Part shown: piece after piece, positions 34,896 to 45,619 of the stretch
How the letters are laid out: every line of letters starts with the position of its first letter
Position numbering within the stretch: the first letter of the stretch is position 1
NCBI GenBank assembly: GCA_947493945.1
Contig: CANLSR010000012.1
Location: 41,429-105,428 of the forward strand
Length of the DNA stretch: 64,000 nucleotides
Direction of reading: 5' to 3'
DNA from: an uncultured bacterium
GTDB lineage: Bacteria; Bacteroidota; Rhodothermia; Rhodothermales; Rubricoccaceae
The notes under the pieces: generated by a model
Databases searched by the model: none
What the model was told of the DNA's origin: nothing
What the model saw: only the letters and a program-made list of their open reading frames with translations
Program-made: the position numbers and the translations under genes

Positions 34896-34926
34896 CGCCC
34901 GGCTGGCGGACCGCGTCAGCCGGGCG
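34896..34926. repeat. Inverted repeat between convergent genes
   Basis: Perfect 10-bp arms CGCCCGGCTG and CAGCCGGGCG lie 5 nt past the PNPOx-fold gene and overlap the last codons of the convergent M1 peptidase gene. The core is again GCTGGCGG. Confidence 0.55.
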
Positions 34927-36646
34927 ACGGCGCCGGGTCGAACAGGATCCGGCCACTCGGGTCCACCTCGACCGTCGCGCCGGCCGGCACCGCCAGCCGG
35001 CCCCGGCCGGCCGGCATCTCGACGCGCTGGGGCCGGCCGTCGACCGCCACCTCGACGGGCACGTCGAACACGGCGTCGCCGGCTGCGGGCGGCACGAGCC
35101 ACCGGAGCGTCACGGCGTCCGGCTGGCGGTCCACCTGCAGGCGCGGGATCTCGGGCTGGCGGACGTAGACCTCGAACACGCCGGACAGGTCGCGGTCGGC
35201 GGCGCGCGAGAAGGCCGACACCACGTCGGCGGTCGAGACGAACCGGGCCTGGCGGCCGTCGACCACGGACTCGGCCTCGGGCGTCGGGTACAGGATCGAG
35301 CGCATGGCCCCGAGAAAGCGCTCGTCGTCGCCGACCAGGTAGCGCAACGTGTGGATGACCCAGCCGCCCTTGTAGTAGATGTCGAGGTTGCCGCCGCCGT
35401 CGGGAAGCTGGTACACCTGCTGCGTCGTGCGCGTGGGGCGCGGCGCGAGCGGGATCACGTTGTTGTAGCCGCCGCGCGTGCGGGCGAGGTAGGCGAGGTA
35501 CGCCCGGTCGGCCGCCTCCGCCCCGCCGCGCCGGCGGGCGACGTCCTCGGCGCGAAGCGCCTCGGCGTAGTTGGCGAACGACTCGTGGATCCAGAAGTCG
35601 CGCCAGTCGGAGGCCGAGGCGAGGTTGGCCCACCACTCGTGCGCCAGCTCGTGGAAGTGGAGAAAGTCGAACCCGAACTCGTTGTCCTCGAAGTCGGCGC
35701 CGTAGGCGATCAGCGACTGGTGCTCCATGCCCAGGTAGGGCGTGTGCAGGACCGCGTAGCCGTCGGCGCGCCACGGGTACGGGCCGAAGGTGCGCTCCAG
35801 GAAATCCAAATCCTCCAGCAAGCTCGGGAACTGGCGGCGGGCGTCGGCGGCGCGCTCGGGGAGCACGAAGAACGGCACGGTCGCCGTGTAGCCGACGGGG
35901 CTGGCGTACTCGGCCTCGACGGTCTCATACGGGCCGATGCCGAACGAGACGCCGTAGTTGTTGATGGGCTGGGACACGAACCAACGCTCGGTCGCCGTGC
36001 CGTCGCCGTGGTCCGTCCGCCCCTCCCAGACGCCGTTCGAGATCGCGCGCAGATCGGACGGAACGGTCAGCGCCACGCGGACGGAGTCGGCCCGGTCGGA
36101 CGGATGATCTTTGACCGGCCACCACAGATCCGCGCCCTGCACCTGGCAGCTGACGGCGACCCAGGGCTGGCCGTCGGCGGCCTCGGCCCAGGTAAAGCCG
36201 CCGTCCCAGGGCGGGCGCGGCGCCACGCGCGGGGCGCCGCCGTAGGCGATCCTCAGGCGCAGCCCTTGGCCCGGCTGGACCGTCCGCGCCAGCAAGACGC
36301 GCAGCCGGTTCCCGGTCCGCTCGAACTGGCGCGGCAGCGCCACCTCGCTCCCGTCCTCGAGGATCCCGACCTCCTCGACCGACGCCACCGCCAGCGGGGC
36401 GTCGAGGTCCAGCAAGACGGCCGCCGTCGGCTGGACGACGCGGGCCTCCATCGTCAGCGTCCCGTCGATGGTCCGGGTCTCGGGGTGGACGGCGACGGCC
36501 AAGTCGTAGTAGGTCGCGTCGAAGGCGGCCTGCTCCGGCTCCAGCGGCAGGCCGGAGTCGTTGGGCGGGAGCGGCAGGGGCGGGGCCGCCGGCTGGGCCA
36601 CCGCCGCGCTGGCGGCGAGGACGGAGAGAGCGAGGAGACGGCGCAT
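34916..36646 (-). CDS. M1-family metallopeptidase, secreted
   Basis: This 576-residue zinc aminopeptidase-like protein has a signal peptide (MRRLLALSVLAASAAVAQ). The N-terminal beta domain includes YYDLAVAVHPETRTIDGTLTM. The exopeptidase loop is degenerate (LGMEHQSLIAYG in place of GAMEN). The zinc motif is HELAHEWW, with the third ligand Glu 18 residues on in HESFANYAEAL. It is shorter than full M1 aminopeptidases and lacks the large C-terminal helical domain, as in secreted Bacteroidota members. It probably digests peptides in the periplasm or outside. Confidence 0.9.
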   Translation of the reverse strand: MRRLLALSVLAASAAVAQPAAPPLPLPPNDSGLPLEPEQAAFDATYYDLAVAVHPETRTIDGTLTMEARVVQPTAAVLLDLDAPLAVASVEEVGILEDGSEVALPRQFERTGNRLRVLLARTVQPGQGLRLRIAYGGAPRVAPRPPWDGGFTWAEAADGQPWVAVSCQVQGADLWWPVKDHPSDRADSVRVALTVPSDLRAISNGVWEGRTDHGDGTATERWFVSQPINNYGVSFGIGPYETVEAEYASPVGYTATVPFFVLPERAADARRQFPSLLEDLDFLERTFGPYPWRADGYAVLHTPYLGMEHQSLIAYGADFEDNEFGFDFLHFHELAHEWWANLASASDWRDFWIHESFANYAEALRAEDVARRRGGAEAADRAYLAYLARTRGGYNNVIPLAPRPTRTTQQVYQLPDGGGNLDIYYKGGWVIHTLRYLVGDDERFLGAMRSILYPTPEAESVVDGRQARFVSTADVVSAFSRAADRDLSGVFEVYVRQPEIPRLQVDRQPDAVTLRWLVPPAAGDAVFDVPVEVAVDGRPQRVEMPAGRGRLAVPAGATVEVDPSGRILFDPAPSPG

Positions 36647-36709
36647 GGTCGCAGAAAAAGCTTGGACGTAATGTCGCCTCGTCCGATCTGCGTATCCAGC
36701 GATGCGCCT

Positions 36710-38875
<2,166 letters not shown>

Positions 38876-39114
38876 GGGCGTGGAGGCGGACGGTGCAAGA
38901 TCGCCCCCGCGGCCCGGCGCGTGCCCGCCTCGGCCTCGGTCCCCGCGGGGGCCGTCTCGCTCGCGGACGCCGCCAGCGGGGCGTCTCACAACGTCGCCGG
39001 TCGTCAACACGTGGGCCGGACGGAACGGTATCGTTCCATCGCGCCTCGTTGTGGGGCCGGCCCTTTCCCGAGGCGCCGACGTTGGCCTGCGCCCGCCGCA
39101 CCCCCGCTCCCGCC

Positions 39115-39453
39115 ATGCGCATCGCTTTCATCGGACTCGTCGTCTTGGCCTGCGCCGCCGCTCCGGCCCAGGCGCAGGAGGCGCCGGCTCGGCCCAGCCT
39201 CCGCTCCACGTTCGTCGTCCCGTCGATGCCCGGCGAGGCCGTGCGCGTGACCATTTATGCGCGCCGTCCGCCCCAGCGAGGCCGGCTGTCGCGGCGCTAC
39301 CGCGGCCTGCGCGCCGACCGTAGCGCCCCGGCCGTTCCCCGCGTGGTCCGGGCCCGGCCGGTCGAGCGGACCTTTTCGACGCCGCAGCACGCGTTCGTCA
39401 AGCGCGGCGGCTCGTTCTACCAGGTGCTCCCGCGCCAGCCCGAGCGCGAGTAG
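39115..39453 (+). CDS. Small secreted basic protein, unknown
   Basis: This 112-residue protein has a signal peptide (MRIAFIGLVVLACAAAPAQAQ). The mature chain is Arg/Pro-rich with no recognised domain; it contains FVVPSMPGEAVRVTIYARRPPQRG and ends TFSTPQHAFVKRGGSFYQVLPRQPERE. It is divergent from metG and convergent with the redoxin gene. The high Arg content may partly reflect genome GC bias. It is kept because of the clean signal peptide and because no better frame covers the region. Confidence 0.5.
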   Translation: MRIAFIGLVVLACAAAPAQAQEAPARPSLRSTFVVPSMPGEAVRVTIYARRPPQRGRLSRRYRGLRADRSAPAVPRVVRARPVERTFSTPQHAFVKRGGSFYQVLPRQPERE

Positions 39454-39485
39454 CTGGCGGCGGCCGTCAGCGAGGCGGGTCCGCG

Positions 39486-40151
39486 CTAGGCGTCGGCGCC
39501 GTACTTGACGGAGCAGCCGTAGGGCTGGGTCGTGGCCGGGTCCGCCGGGCGGCCGTCGGCGAGCGCCGCCAGCGCGAGGTCGACGTAGCGCGTGGCCCCG
39601 TCGAGGTCGGCGGTGTCCGTCGTCGGGCGGTCGTCGATGGCCCCGTTGTAGACCACGCGGCCGTCGGGGCCGATCACGAACATGTGGGGCGTCGTCTTGG
39701 CCTCGTAGGCGCGCCCGACGCGGCCCGTCGGGTCGAGCAGCACGGCCAGCGAGCGGCTGCCCTCGTCGGCGGTGCGCGCGTCCATCTCGGCCGGCGAGAA
39801 GTGGCCCTGCTCGCCGGGCGCCGAGGACACGACCGAGAGCCAGACCACGCCGTCGGCCGCGGCCTCTCGCTGGAGCGCCTGCATCGCCCCGCCGCCGTAG
39901 TGCTTGCCGACGTAGGGGCAGTCGTAGTTGAGCCACTCCAGCACGACCGTCTGGCCGCGGTAGTCGGCCAGCGACCGCTCCGTCCCGTCGGTCGCCGTCA
40001 GCGTGAACGCGGGCGCGAGGGCGCCGGGCGTGGGCGCCTCAGCCGCTTCTGCCGCCGTCTCCGTGGGGGTGGCGGATCCGGCGGCCGGGGTCTCAGGGGC
40101 GTCGGCACAGGCCGTCAGCGCGACGAGGGAGGACAGGAGGAGCAGTCGCAT
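39486..40151 (-). CDS. Redoxin-domain lipoprotein (AhpC/TSA-like)
   Basis: This 221-residue protein has a lipobox (SSLVALTAC) and an Ala/Thr/Glu-rich linker. A thioredoxin-fold peroxiredoxin-like domain starts PAFTLTATDGTERSLADYRGQTVVLEWLNYDCPYVGKHY. Only one Cys sits at the active-site position (DCPYV), as in the 1-Cys alkyl hydroperoxide reductase-like subgroup; a second Cys lies near the C-terminus (PYGCSVKYG). It lies 73 nt downstream of dsbD on the same strand, so DsbD may supply its electrons in the periplasm. A GTAGGGGC repeat sits in that gap. Confidence 0.85.
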   Translation of the reverse strand: MRLLLLSSLVALTACADAPETPAAGSATPTETAAEAAEAPTPGALAPAFTLTATDGTERSLADYRGQTVVLEWLNYDCPYVGKHYGGGAMQALQREAAADGVVWLSVVSSAPGEQGHFSPAEMDARTADEGSRSLAVLLDPTGRVGRAYEAKTTPHMFVIGPDGRVVYNGAIDDRPTTDTADLDGATRYVDLALAALADGRPADPATTQPYGCSVKYGADA

Positions 40152-40183
40152 GGCGTGGATCTCTGTCGGGAGTAGAGGGCTCG

Positions 40184-40213
40184 GTAGGGGCGTATTGTAC
40201 TACGCCGGCACGG
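40184..40213 (+). repeat. GTAGGGGC-headed dispersed repeat
   Basis: GTAGGGGCGTATTG followed by TACTACGCCGGCACGG closely matches 7704-7733, but the right half of the palindrome is partly eroded. It lies in the dsbD-redoxin gap. Confidence 0.6.
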
Positions 40214-40224
40214 TGACGGCCCCG

Positions 40225-42423
40225 TCACTCGCGGCTGGCGACGGGCGCCGCCAGCGCGTCGAGGGCGTCGAGGACCATCCCGGTGGTGAGGACCTCGGGC
40301 AGCAGCACCGGCGCCGCGTCGCCGCCGGGGTACAACACGTAGAGCGGCACGCCGCTCCGGCCGAACGACGCCAGCGCGTCGGTGATGGCCGGGTCCTCCG
40401 TCGTCCAGTCGGCGCGGACGGTGGTCACGCCGCGCGCGGCGAACGCGTCGCGGACCGCCGGCCGGTGCAGGACCGTCTTTTTGTTGACCTGGCACGTTAG
40501 GCACCAGGCCGCCGTAAAGTCAACGAACACGGGAGTCCCCTCCGCCACCAACGTCTGGACCTGGTCGGCGTCCCAGTCGTGCCACTCGCCGGACGCGGGG
40601 GCCGATTGGCGAAAGCCGCCGCCGCTCCGGCCGCTGCCGTCCATCCCGCCGCTGGCGACGACCACCAGCGAGACGGCCGCCGCCACCACGACGATGGCGA
40701 ACGCCCGCGCCGTGGTCCGCGCGCGGCGAGTCGTGTGCGACGGCCACCGCCCCCACGTCCAGGCCGCCAGCCCGAGCAGCACCAAGGCCAGCAGCAGCCC
40801 CGCCGCGGCGTCGAGGCCTGCCTGGAGCCCGAACACCCAGACCAGCCACACGGCCGTCGCGAACAACGGGAAGGCCAGCCCCTGCTTCAGCGTCTCCATC
40901 CACGGGCCGGGCCGGGGCAGCCGGCGCACCCACGCCGGCCGGAACGACAGCACCACGTAGGGCATCGCCATCCCGACGCCCAGCGTCGCGAACACCAAGA
41001 GCGCCAGCGCGGCCGGCTGGGCGATGGCGTAGCCCAGCGCCGCGCCCATGAACGGGGCCGTGCAGGGCGTCGCCACGATCACGGCGAGCACGCCCGACAG
41101 GAAGGCGCCGCTCAGCCCCTCGCCGCGGTCCAACCGCCCGCCCGCGGAGGCCACGCCCTCCCCTAGCGAAAAGACGCCCAGCAGGTTCAGCGCGAGCGCC
41201 ACCATCAGCGCCGCCAGCCCGGCGACGACCGGCGGGCTCTGGAGCTGGAAGCCCCACCCCAGCCCGGCGCCGGCCGCGCGGAGCGCCAGCAGCCCGCCCG
41301 CGAGCGCCAGGAACGACAGCACCACGCCGGCGCCGAACGCCAGCCCCGACGCCCGGAGCTGGGCCGGCGAGTCCTCGCGGCCGTTGACGAACCCGAGCAC
41401 CTTGATCCCCAGGATCGGGAACACGCACGGCATCAGGTTGAGGACGATGCCGCCGGCGAACGCGAACAACAGCGCCGACCACAGCCCGATCCCCGACCCG
41501 GCCGGCCCGCTCGCGGAGGCGACGGGCGCCGCGTCGGAGGCCACCGGCAGGTCCAGGGTGACGGCCGAGCCGTCGGTCTTGAGCACGCCCGCCAGCCGGC
41601 CGGCCACGCCGGCGGCGTAGTCGGACGCCGCCAGGCGGACGGCCCAGGCGTCGCCCTCGCGCTGGAACGCCTGCTCGGCCCCGTGGTCGAGGACGCCGGC
41701 CTGGTCCACGAAAAAGTGCGCGCCGTCGAGCGACACGCCGGCCGGCGGCTGGACCGTCATCAGGTACCCGCCCTCCGCGGTCATGGCCGACGCCGTCCAG
41801 CCATCGGGCGCGCCGGGCAGCGCCGCGCGCGCGGCGTCCAACGCCCCCGTCGTCACCGTCTCCCCGACCGGGACCGCCAGCGCGACGGTCTGCCGCGCCG
41901 GGATGCACACGTCGGCGCAGATCAGCCACCGCGCCTGGGCCGTGATCTCCACCGGGCCACTCGCCGCGTCGTCGGTCTGGACGCGCGTTAGGAACGACGA
42001 CGTGCCGCTGTGGGCGTAGGTCGTCAGGCCGGCCTCGTCGTAGAGCGAGGGCGTCGGGAACCGGAGCGGGCCGGCCTGGCCCCCGCTGACCGCCCACTCC
42101 GCCGAGACCGGCTGGCCGGCGTCGCCGGGGTTGGTCCAGTAGATGTGCCACCCGGGCTCGGCCGTGATCTCGAGCGCCAGGTCGAAGGCGTCGCCCGGCG
42201 CCACGCTCGCGACGCCGGCCACCAGGCGGGCGTCCGAGTGCGGGCTCGTGTCGTCGCTGGCGACCTGCGCCCCGGCGGTTTGCGGCCCGGCGACCACAGG
42301 CCCGGCAGCCTGGCCGCTGGCGGTCGGCACGAGCGCCGCGCTCGCGAGCGCCGCCAGCGCGTAGGCGACGGCGCCAGTCAACGCAGCGAGCGACGAGAAG
42401 ACAGAGAACGGGCGGCGTCGCAT
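40225..42423 (-). CDS. dsbD: Thiol:disulfide interchange protein DsbD
   Basis: This 732-residue inner-membrane protein carries electrons from cytoplasmic thioredoxin to periplasmic thiols. After a signal-like start, the alpha domain holds a Cys pair (WLICADVCIPARQ). The CcdA-like membrane core has eight or so helices with Cys in LMPCVFPILGIK and ATPCTAPFMGAALGYA. The C-terminal gamma domain is a thioredoxin fold with WCLTC (VDFTAAWCLTCQVNKKTVL). All three redox pairs are present, so the protein should be functional. The start at 42423 leaves a proper leader; longer in-frame starts lie inside the rnr promoter region. Its likely client is the redoxin encoded next. Confidence 0.93.
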   Translation of the reverse strand: MRRRPFSVFSSLAALTGAVAYALAALASAALVPTASGQAAGPVVAGPQTAGAQVASDDTSPHSDARLVAGVASVAPGDAFDLALEITAEPGWHIYWTNPGDAGQPVSAEWAVSGGQAGPLRFPTPSLYDEAGLTTYAHSGTSSFLTRVQTDDAASGPVEITAQARWLICADVCIPARQTVALAVPVGETVTTGALDAARAALPGAPDGWTASAMTAEGGYLMTVQPPAGVSLDGAHFFVDQAGVLDHGAEQAFQREGDAWAVRLAASDYAAGVAGRLAGVLKTDGSAVTLDLPVASDAAPVASASGPAGSGIGLWSALLFAFAGGIVLNLMPCVFPILGIKVLGFVNGREDSPAQLRASGLAFGAGVVLSFLALAGGLLALRAAGAGLGWGFQLQSPPVVAGLAALMVALALNLLGVFSLGEGVASAGGRLDRGEGLSGAFLSGVLAVIVATPCTAPFMGAALGYAIAQPAALALLVFATLGVGMAMPYVVLSFRPAWVRRLPRPGPWMETLKQGLAFPLFATAVWLVWVFGLQAGLDAAAGLLLALVLLGLAAWTWGRWPSHTTRRARTTARAFAIVVVAAAVSLVVVASGGMDGSGRSGGGFRQSAPASGEWHDWDADQVQTLVAEGTPVFVDFTAAWCLTCQVNKKTVLHRPAVRDAFAARGVTTVRADWTTEDPAITDALASFGRSGVPLYVLYPGGDAAPVLLPEVLTTGMVLDALDALAAPVASRE

Positions 42424-42564
42424 GGGCACAAGAAACGGACGGACAGCCAGAACGCCCACCGCGGGCGCGGGGTCTGCCGACGCGCCGGATTCGCACGCGC
42501 TTACGAACCTCCCCGGACCGGCTTGGTACCACGACTCCTGTTTCTCCCCCCGACACGACGCCAC

Positions 42565-44814
42565 ATGGCCGACCGCCGCGACGCCGACGCCCTCCAGTCC
42601 CAGATCCTCTCGCTGCTCCAGAAGCACCCCGAGAAGGCCTACCGCGCCAAAGAAATCTCGCGCGCGCTCAACGTCACCAACCAGGGCCGGTACCAGACGC
42701 TGCTCGACGTGGTGGACGGGCTCCGCGACGCGGGCACCGTCGAGTCGGTCAAGGGCGGCCGCGTCCAGCACCGCCAGCCGCGCAACGAGGCCGTCGGCAC
42801 GCTGTCAGTCTCGCCCCAGGGCTTCGGCTTCGTCAAGGCGGACAACGACGAGGAGTACTTCCTCCGCCTGCGGCGGATGGGGACGGCGCTCCACGGCGAC
42901 CGCGTCCGGGTGGCGCTGGCGGCCGAGACCAAGAACCGGCCGGCCGACCAAAAGCGCGAGGCCGAGGTGATCGAGGTCGTCCAGCGCAACCTGACCCAGA
43001 CCGTCGGCTCGTTCTCGACCACGGGCAAGTCGGGCTGGGTGGTCCCGGACGACAAGCGGATCACGCACGACGTCTACGTCGCCAGCGACGCCTGGAACGG
43101 GGCCACGCCGGGCGACAAGGTGGTCGTCTCCATCGACGACTGGCGGGACCCGAAGGCGGCGCCCGAGGGCACGATCCAGTCGGTCATCGGCCGGACCGGC
43201 GACCCCGGCGTCGACGTGCTGGCGCTGGCGCTCGCGCACGGCGCGCCCTCCGACTTCCCCAAAAAGGTCGAGGCCGACGCCGACAAGATCACCGACGGCA
43301 TCACCAAAAAGGAGATCGCCCGGCGCCTCGACCTCCGCGACGCGCCCGTGTTCACCATCGACCCGGCCGACGCCAAGGACTTCGACGACGCCATCCACAC
43401 GCGCGACCTGGGCGGCGGCATGATCGAGGTCGGCGTCCACATCGCCGACGTGAGCCACTACGTCAAGGAGGGCGGTGCCATCGACCAGGAGGCCTACGAC
43501 CGCGCGACGAGCACCTACCTCGTCGACCGCGTGATCCCGATGCTCCCCGAGGTCCTCTCCAACGGCGTCTGCTCGCTGCGCCCCAACGAGGACAAGCTGG
43601 CCTACAGCTGCATCATGAACGTCGACGGCGGCGGCAACGTCCACTCGTGGGAGATCAAGGAGACGGTGATCCACAGCAAGCACCGCTTTGCCTACGAGGA
43701 CGCCCAGGCGGTGATCGACGGCGCCGACCACGAGATGAAGGACGAGGTCCTGAGAGCCGCCGAGCTCGCGCGCACGCTGACGGGCAAACGGATGTCGGAG
43801 GGGGCCATCGACTTCGACGTCCCCGAGGTCCGCATCCGGTTGGACGACCAGGGCCACCCGGTCGACGTCTACGAGAAAGAGCGCCAGGAGGCCAACCGCT
43901 TGATCGAGGAGCTGATGCTGCTCGCCAACCGCTCGGTCGCCATCGAGGCCGACGACCGCGAGGTCCCGTTCCTGTACCGCATCCACGACCAGCCCGACCG
44001 CGAGCGCATCCAGGCCCTGGCGGACTACGTCCGGACGTTCGGGTACAAGCTGCCGCACACCGAGGGGAAGGTCGTCCGCTCCGAGTTGAACGACTTGCTC
44101 AAGGAGGTCAAGGGCACGCCCGAGGCGCCGGTGATCGAGCAGGCCTCGATCCGGTCGATGTCGAAGGCCGTCTACTCGCCCGACAACATCGGCCACTACG
44201 GGCTCGGGTTCGAGTACTACGCCCACTTTACGAGCCCCATCCGCCGCTACCCGGACCTGATCGCGCACCGCATCTTGAAGCGGATGCAGGACCAGCAGCC
44301 AGGCAAGATCCCGTCGCACGAGGCCCTAGAGGAGATGGGCGAGCACTGCTCAGCGCGCGAAAAGCAGGCGACCGAGGCCGAGCGCGAGTCGATCAAGCTG
44401 AAGCAGGTCGAGTACGCCGCCGACCACCTGGGCGACGAGTTCGACGGCGTGGTGGTGGGCGTGACGCGGTTCGGCGTCTTTGTCCAGATGTCGAAGCTCT
44501 TGGTCGAGGGGCTGGTCCACGTCCGCGGGATGGACGGCTACTGGGAGTACGACGAGCGGCGCTACGTGCTGGCCAACCGGGGCCAGGGGCTCCGTATCCG
44601 CGTGGGCGACTTGTGCAAGGTCAAGATCGAGGCGGCCAACCCCGAGACGCGCAAGGTGGACCTGGCCTTTGTCACCATGCCCCACCGCCCCGGCCAAGAG
44701 CCGGGCGCCCCGTCCAAGGACGCCGCCAGCGGCTCGCGCAGCAAGGCCAAGGACCGGCGCGGCAAGCGCAAGACGCGCGGCGCCCAGCGCACCGGCAAGG
44801 GCAAGCGCCGCTAG
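42565..44814 (+). CDS. rnr: Ribonuclease R
   Basis: This 749-residue 3'-5' hydrolytic exoribonuclease degrades structured RNA. A winged-helix region (LQKHPEKAYRAKEISRALNV) leads to cold-shock domains (SVSPQGFGFVKAD). The RNB catalytic domain has the metal-binding Asp cluster in TIDPADAKDFDDAIH and continues to HFTSPIRRYPDLIAHR. An S1 domain follows (FDGVVVGVTRFGVFVQM), then a Lys/Arg-rich tail. All catalytic residues are intact. It is divergent from dsbD, with 141 nt between starts. Together with pnp it gives the window two of the main RNA-decay enzymes. Confidence 0.96.
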   Translation: MADRRDADALQSQILSLLQKHPEKAYRAKEISRALNVTNQGRYQTLLDVVDGLRDAGTVESVKGGRVQHRQPRNEAVGTLSVSPQGFGFVKADNDEEYFLRLRRMGTALHGDRVRVALAAETKNRPADQKREAEVIEVVQRNLTQTVGSFSTTGKSGWVVPDDKRITHDVYVASDAWNGATPGDKVVVSIDDWRDPKAAPEGTIQSVIGRTGDPGVDVLALALAHGAPSDFPKKVEADADKITDGITKKEIARRLDLRDAPVFTIDPADAKDFDDAIHTRDLGGGMIEVGVHIADVSHYVKEGGAIDQEAYDRATSTYLVDRVIPMLPEVLSNGVCSLRPNEDKLAYSCIMNVDGGGNVHSWEIKETVIHSKHRFAYEDAQAVIDGADHEMKDEVLRAAELARTLTGKRMSEGAIDFDVPEVRIRLDDQGHPVDVYEKERQEANRLIEELMLLANRSVAIEADDREVPFLYRIHDQPDRERIQALADYVRTFGYKLPHTEGKVVRSELNDLLKEVKGTPEAPVIEQASIRSMSKAVYSPDNIGHYGLGFEYYAHFTSPIRRYPDLIAHRILKRMQDQQPGKIPSHEALEEMGEHCSAREKQATEAERESIKLKQVEYAADHLGDEFDGVVVGVTRFGVFVQMSKLLVEGLVHVRGMDGYWEYDERRYVLANRGQGLRIRVGDLCKVKIEAANPETRKVDLAFVTMPHRPGQEPGAPSKDAASGSRSKAKDRRGKRKTRGAQRTGKGKRR

Positions 44815-45145
44815 CGCCGTGCCCGGCTGGCGGAGCGGTTCCGCCAGCCGGCCGAGCGGCCCACCGGGCAAATCGAGCGCGAGGGACCGAGTACGGCCGG
44901 GGCCCCGCTGCGGCCGCTGGCGGTCGTCGGCGCGGGTGGTCTCGGCGGGCCGGGTCTCCGCCGGCGCGCGCGGCGGCCTAGCGACCGGGAGCCTAGCGAC
45001 TCAGAGCGGGCGACCTGTGCGCCCGCCTCTCCCGCGGATCTCGCGCTCAGCGGCAGGTCGAGTAGCGTCCGGGGCCGCACGACCGCGCCGATTGTGAGCG
45101 GGCCAGCGCGGGCTGGGGCGCTCCCCGGCGTGGTGGCGCATCTGG
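44815..45145. other. 331-bp convergent intergenic region
   Basis: No gene is supported. It holds a GCTGGCGG-family hairpin right after rnr and the left part of a 16-bp inverted repeat at the methyltransferase end. A short direct repeat (GCCTAGCGAC / GCCTAGCGAC, near 44977-45000) is also present. Confidence 0.5.
44823..44851. terminator. GCTGGCGG-family hairpin after rnr
   Basis: Perfect 12-bp arms CCGGCTGGCGGA and TCCGCCAGCCGG surround a 5-base loop, 8 nt past the rnr stop. Position and stability suggest a terminator without a T-run. Confidence 0.6.
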
Positions 45146-45164
45146 CTACGCCACCACGCCGGGG
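45123..45164. terminator. 16-bp inverted repeat over the methyltransferase stop
   Basis: Arms CCCCGGCGTGGTGGCG and CGCCACCACGCCGGGG are perfect and surround a 10-base loop. The loop contains the TAG stop of the minus-strand methyltransferase gene; the right arm encodes its last residues. Confidence 0.65.
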
Positions 45165-45619
45165 CGACGGAAGATGGCGTGGACGCGGCCCGCCTCCTCG
45201 GCCGGCGCCTCCGCCGTTGCCAGACCGGCCGCGTGCGCGGCCTCGACCAGCCCCGCTCCGTCGGCGACCTCCACCCAGACCCAGCCCCCCGGGCGGAGCA
45301 CGCGGCCGGCCTCCGCGAGCGCGCCCGCTAGCCGCTGGCGGGTGACGCCGGCGAGCACGACCCAGTCGGCCGACGCGTCGGGCGCGGTCAGCCCGTCCGG
45401 CGCGGCGTGGGTGACACGGCGGGCCGCCTCGGCGTCGCCCAGCACCGCCGCCAGCCGCTCGCGGGCCGGGCCGGCGTCGCCGTCGGTCGAGGCCTGGACG
45501 TCGAAGCCCAGGCGCGCGAGGGCGTCCAGGTGGCGGCCGTCGTCGCAGGCGGCGTCCACCACGCGGGCGCCGGGGGCGACGGCGGCTAGGGTGCGGAGCA
45601 GGTGGGCCGACGGCGCCAC
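45146..45619 (-). CDS. Small class I SAM-dependent methyltransferase
   Basis: This protein of about 157 residues starts at a GTG that overlaps the hemH stop by one base (TAGTG), so it is translationally coupled to hemH. Motif I is degenerate (VVDAACDDGRHLDALARLGFDV). The later parts DASADWVVLAGV and GRVLRPGGWVWVEVAD fit a Methyltransf_11-type fold. It is short for the family and lacks an obvious target-recognition domain. Coupling to ferrochelatase hints at a tetrapyrrole or haem-linked role, but that is inference. Confidence 0.65.
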   Translation of the reverse strand: MAPSAHLLRTLAAVAPGARVVDAACDDGRHLDALARLGFDVQASTDGDAGPARERLAAVLGDAEAARRVTHAAPDGLTAPDASADWVVLAGVTRQRLAGALAEAGRVLRPGGWVWVEVADGAGLVEAAHAAGLATAEAPAEEAGRVHAIFRRPGVVA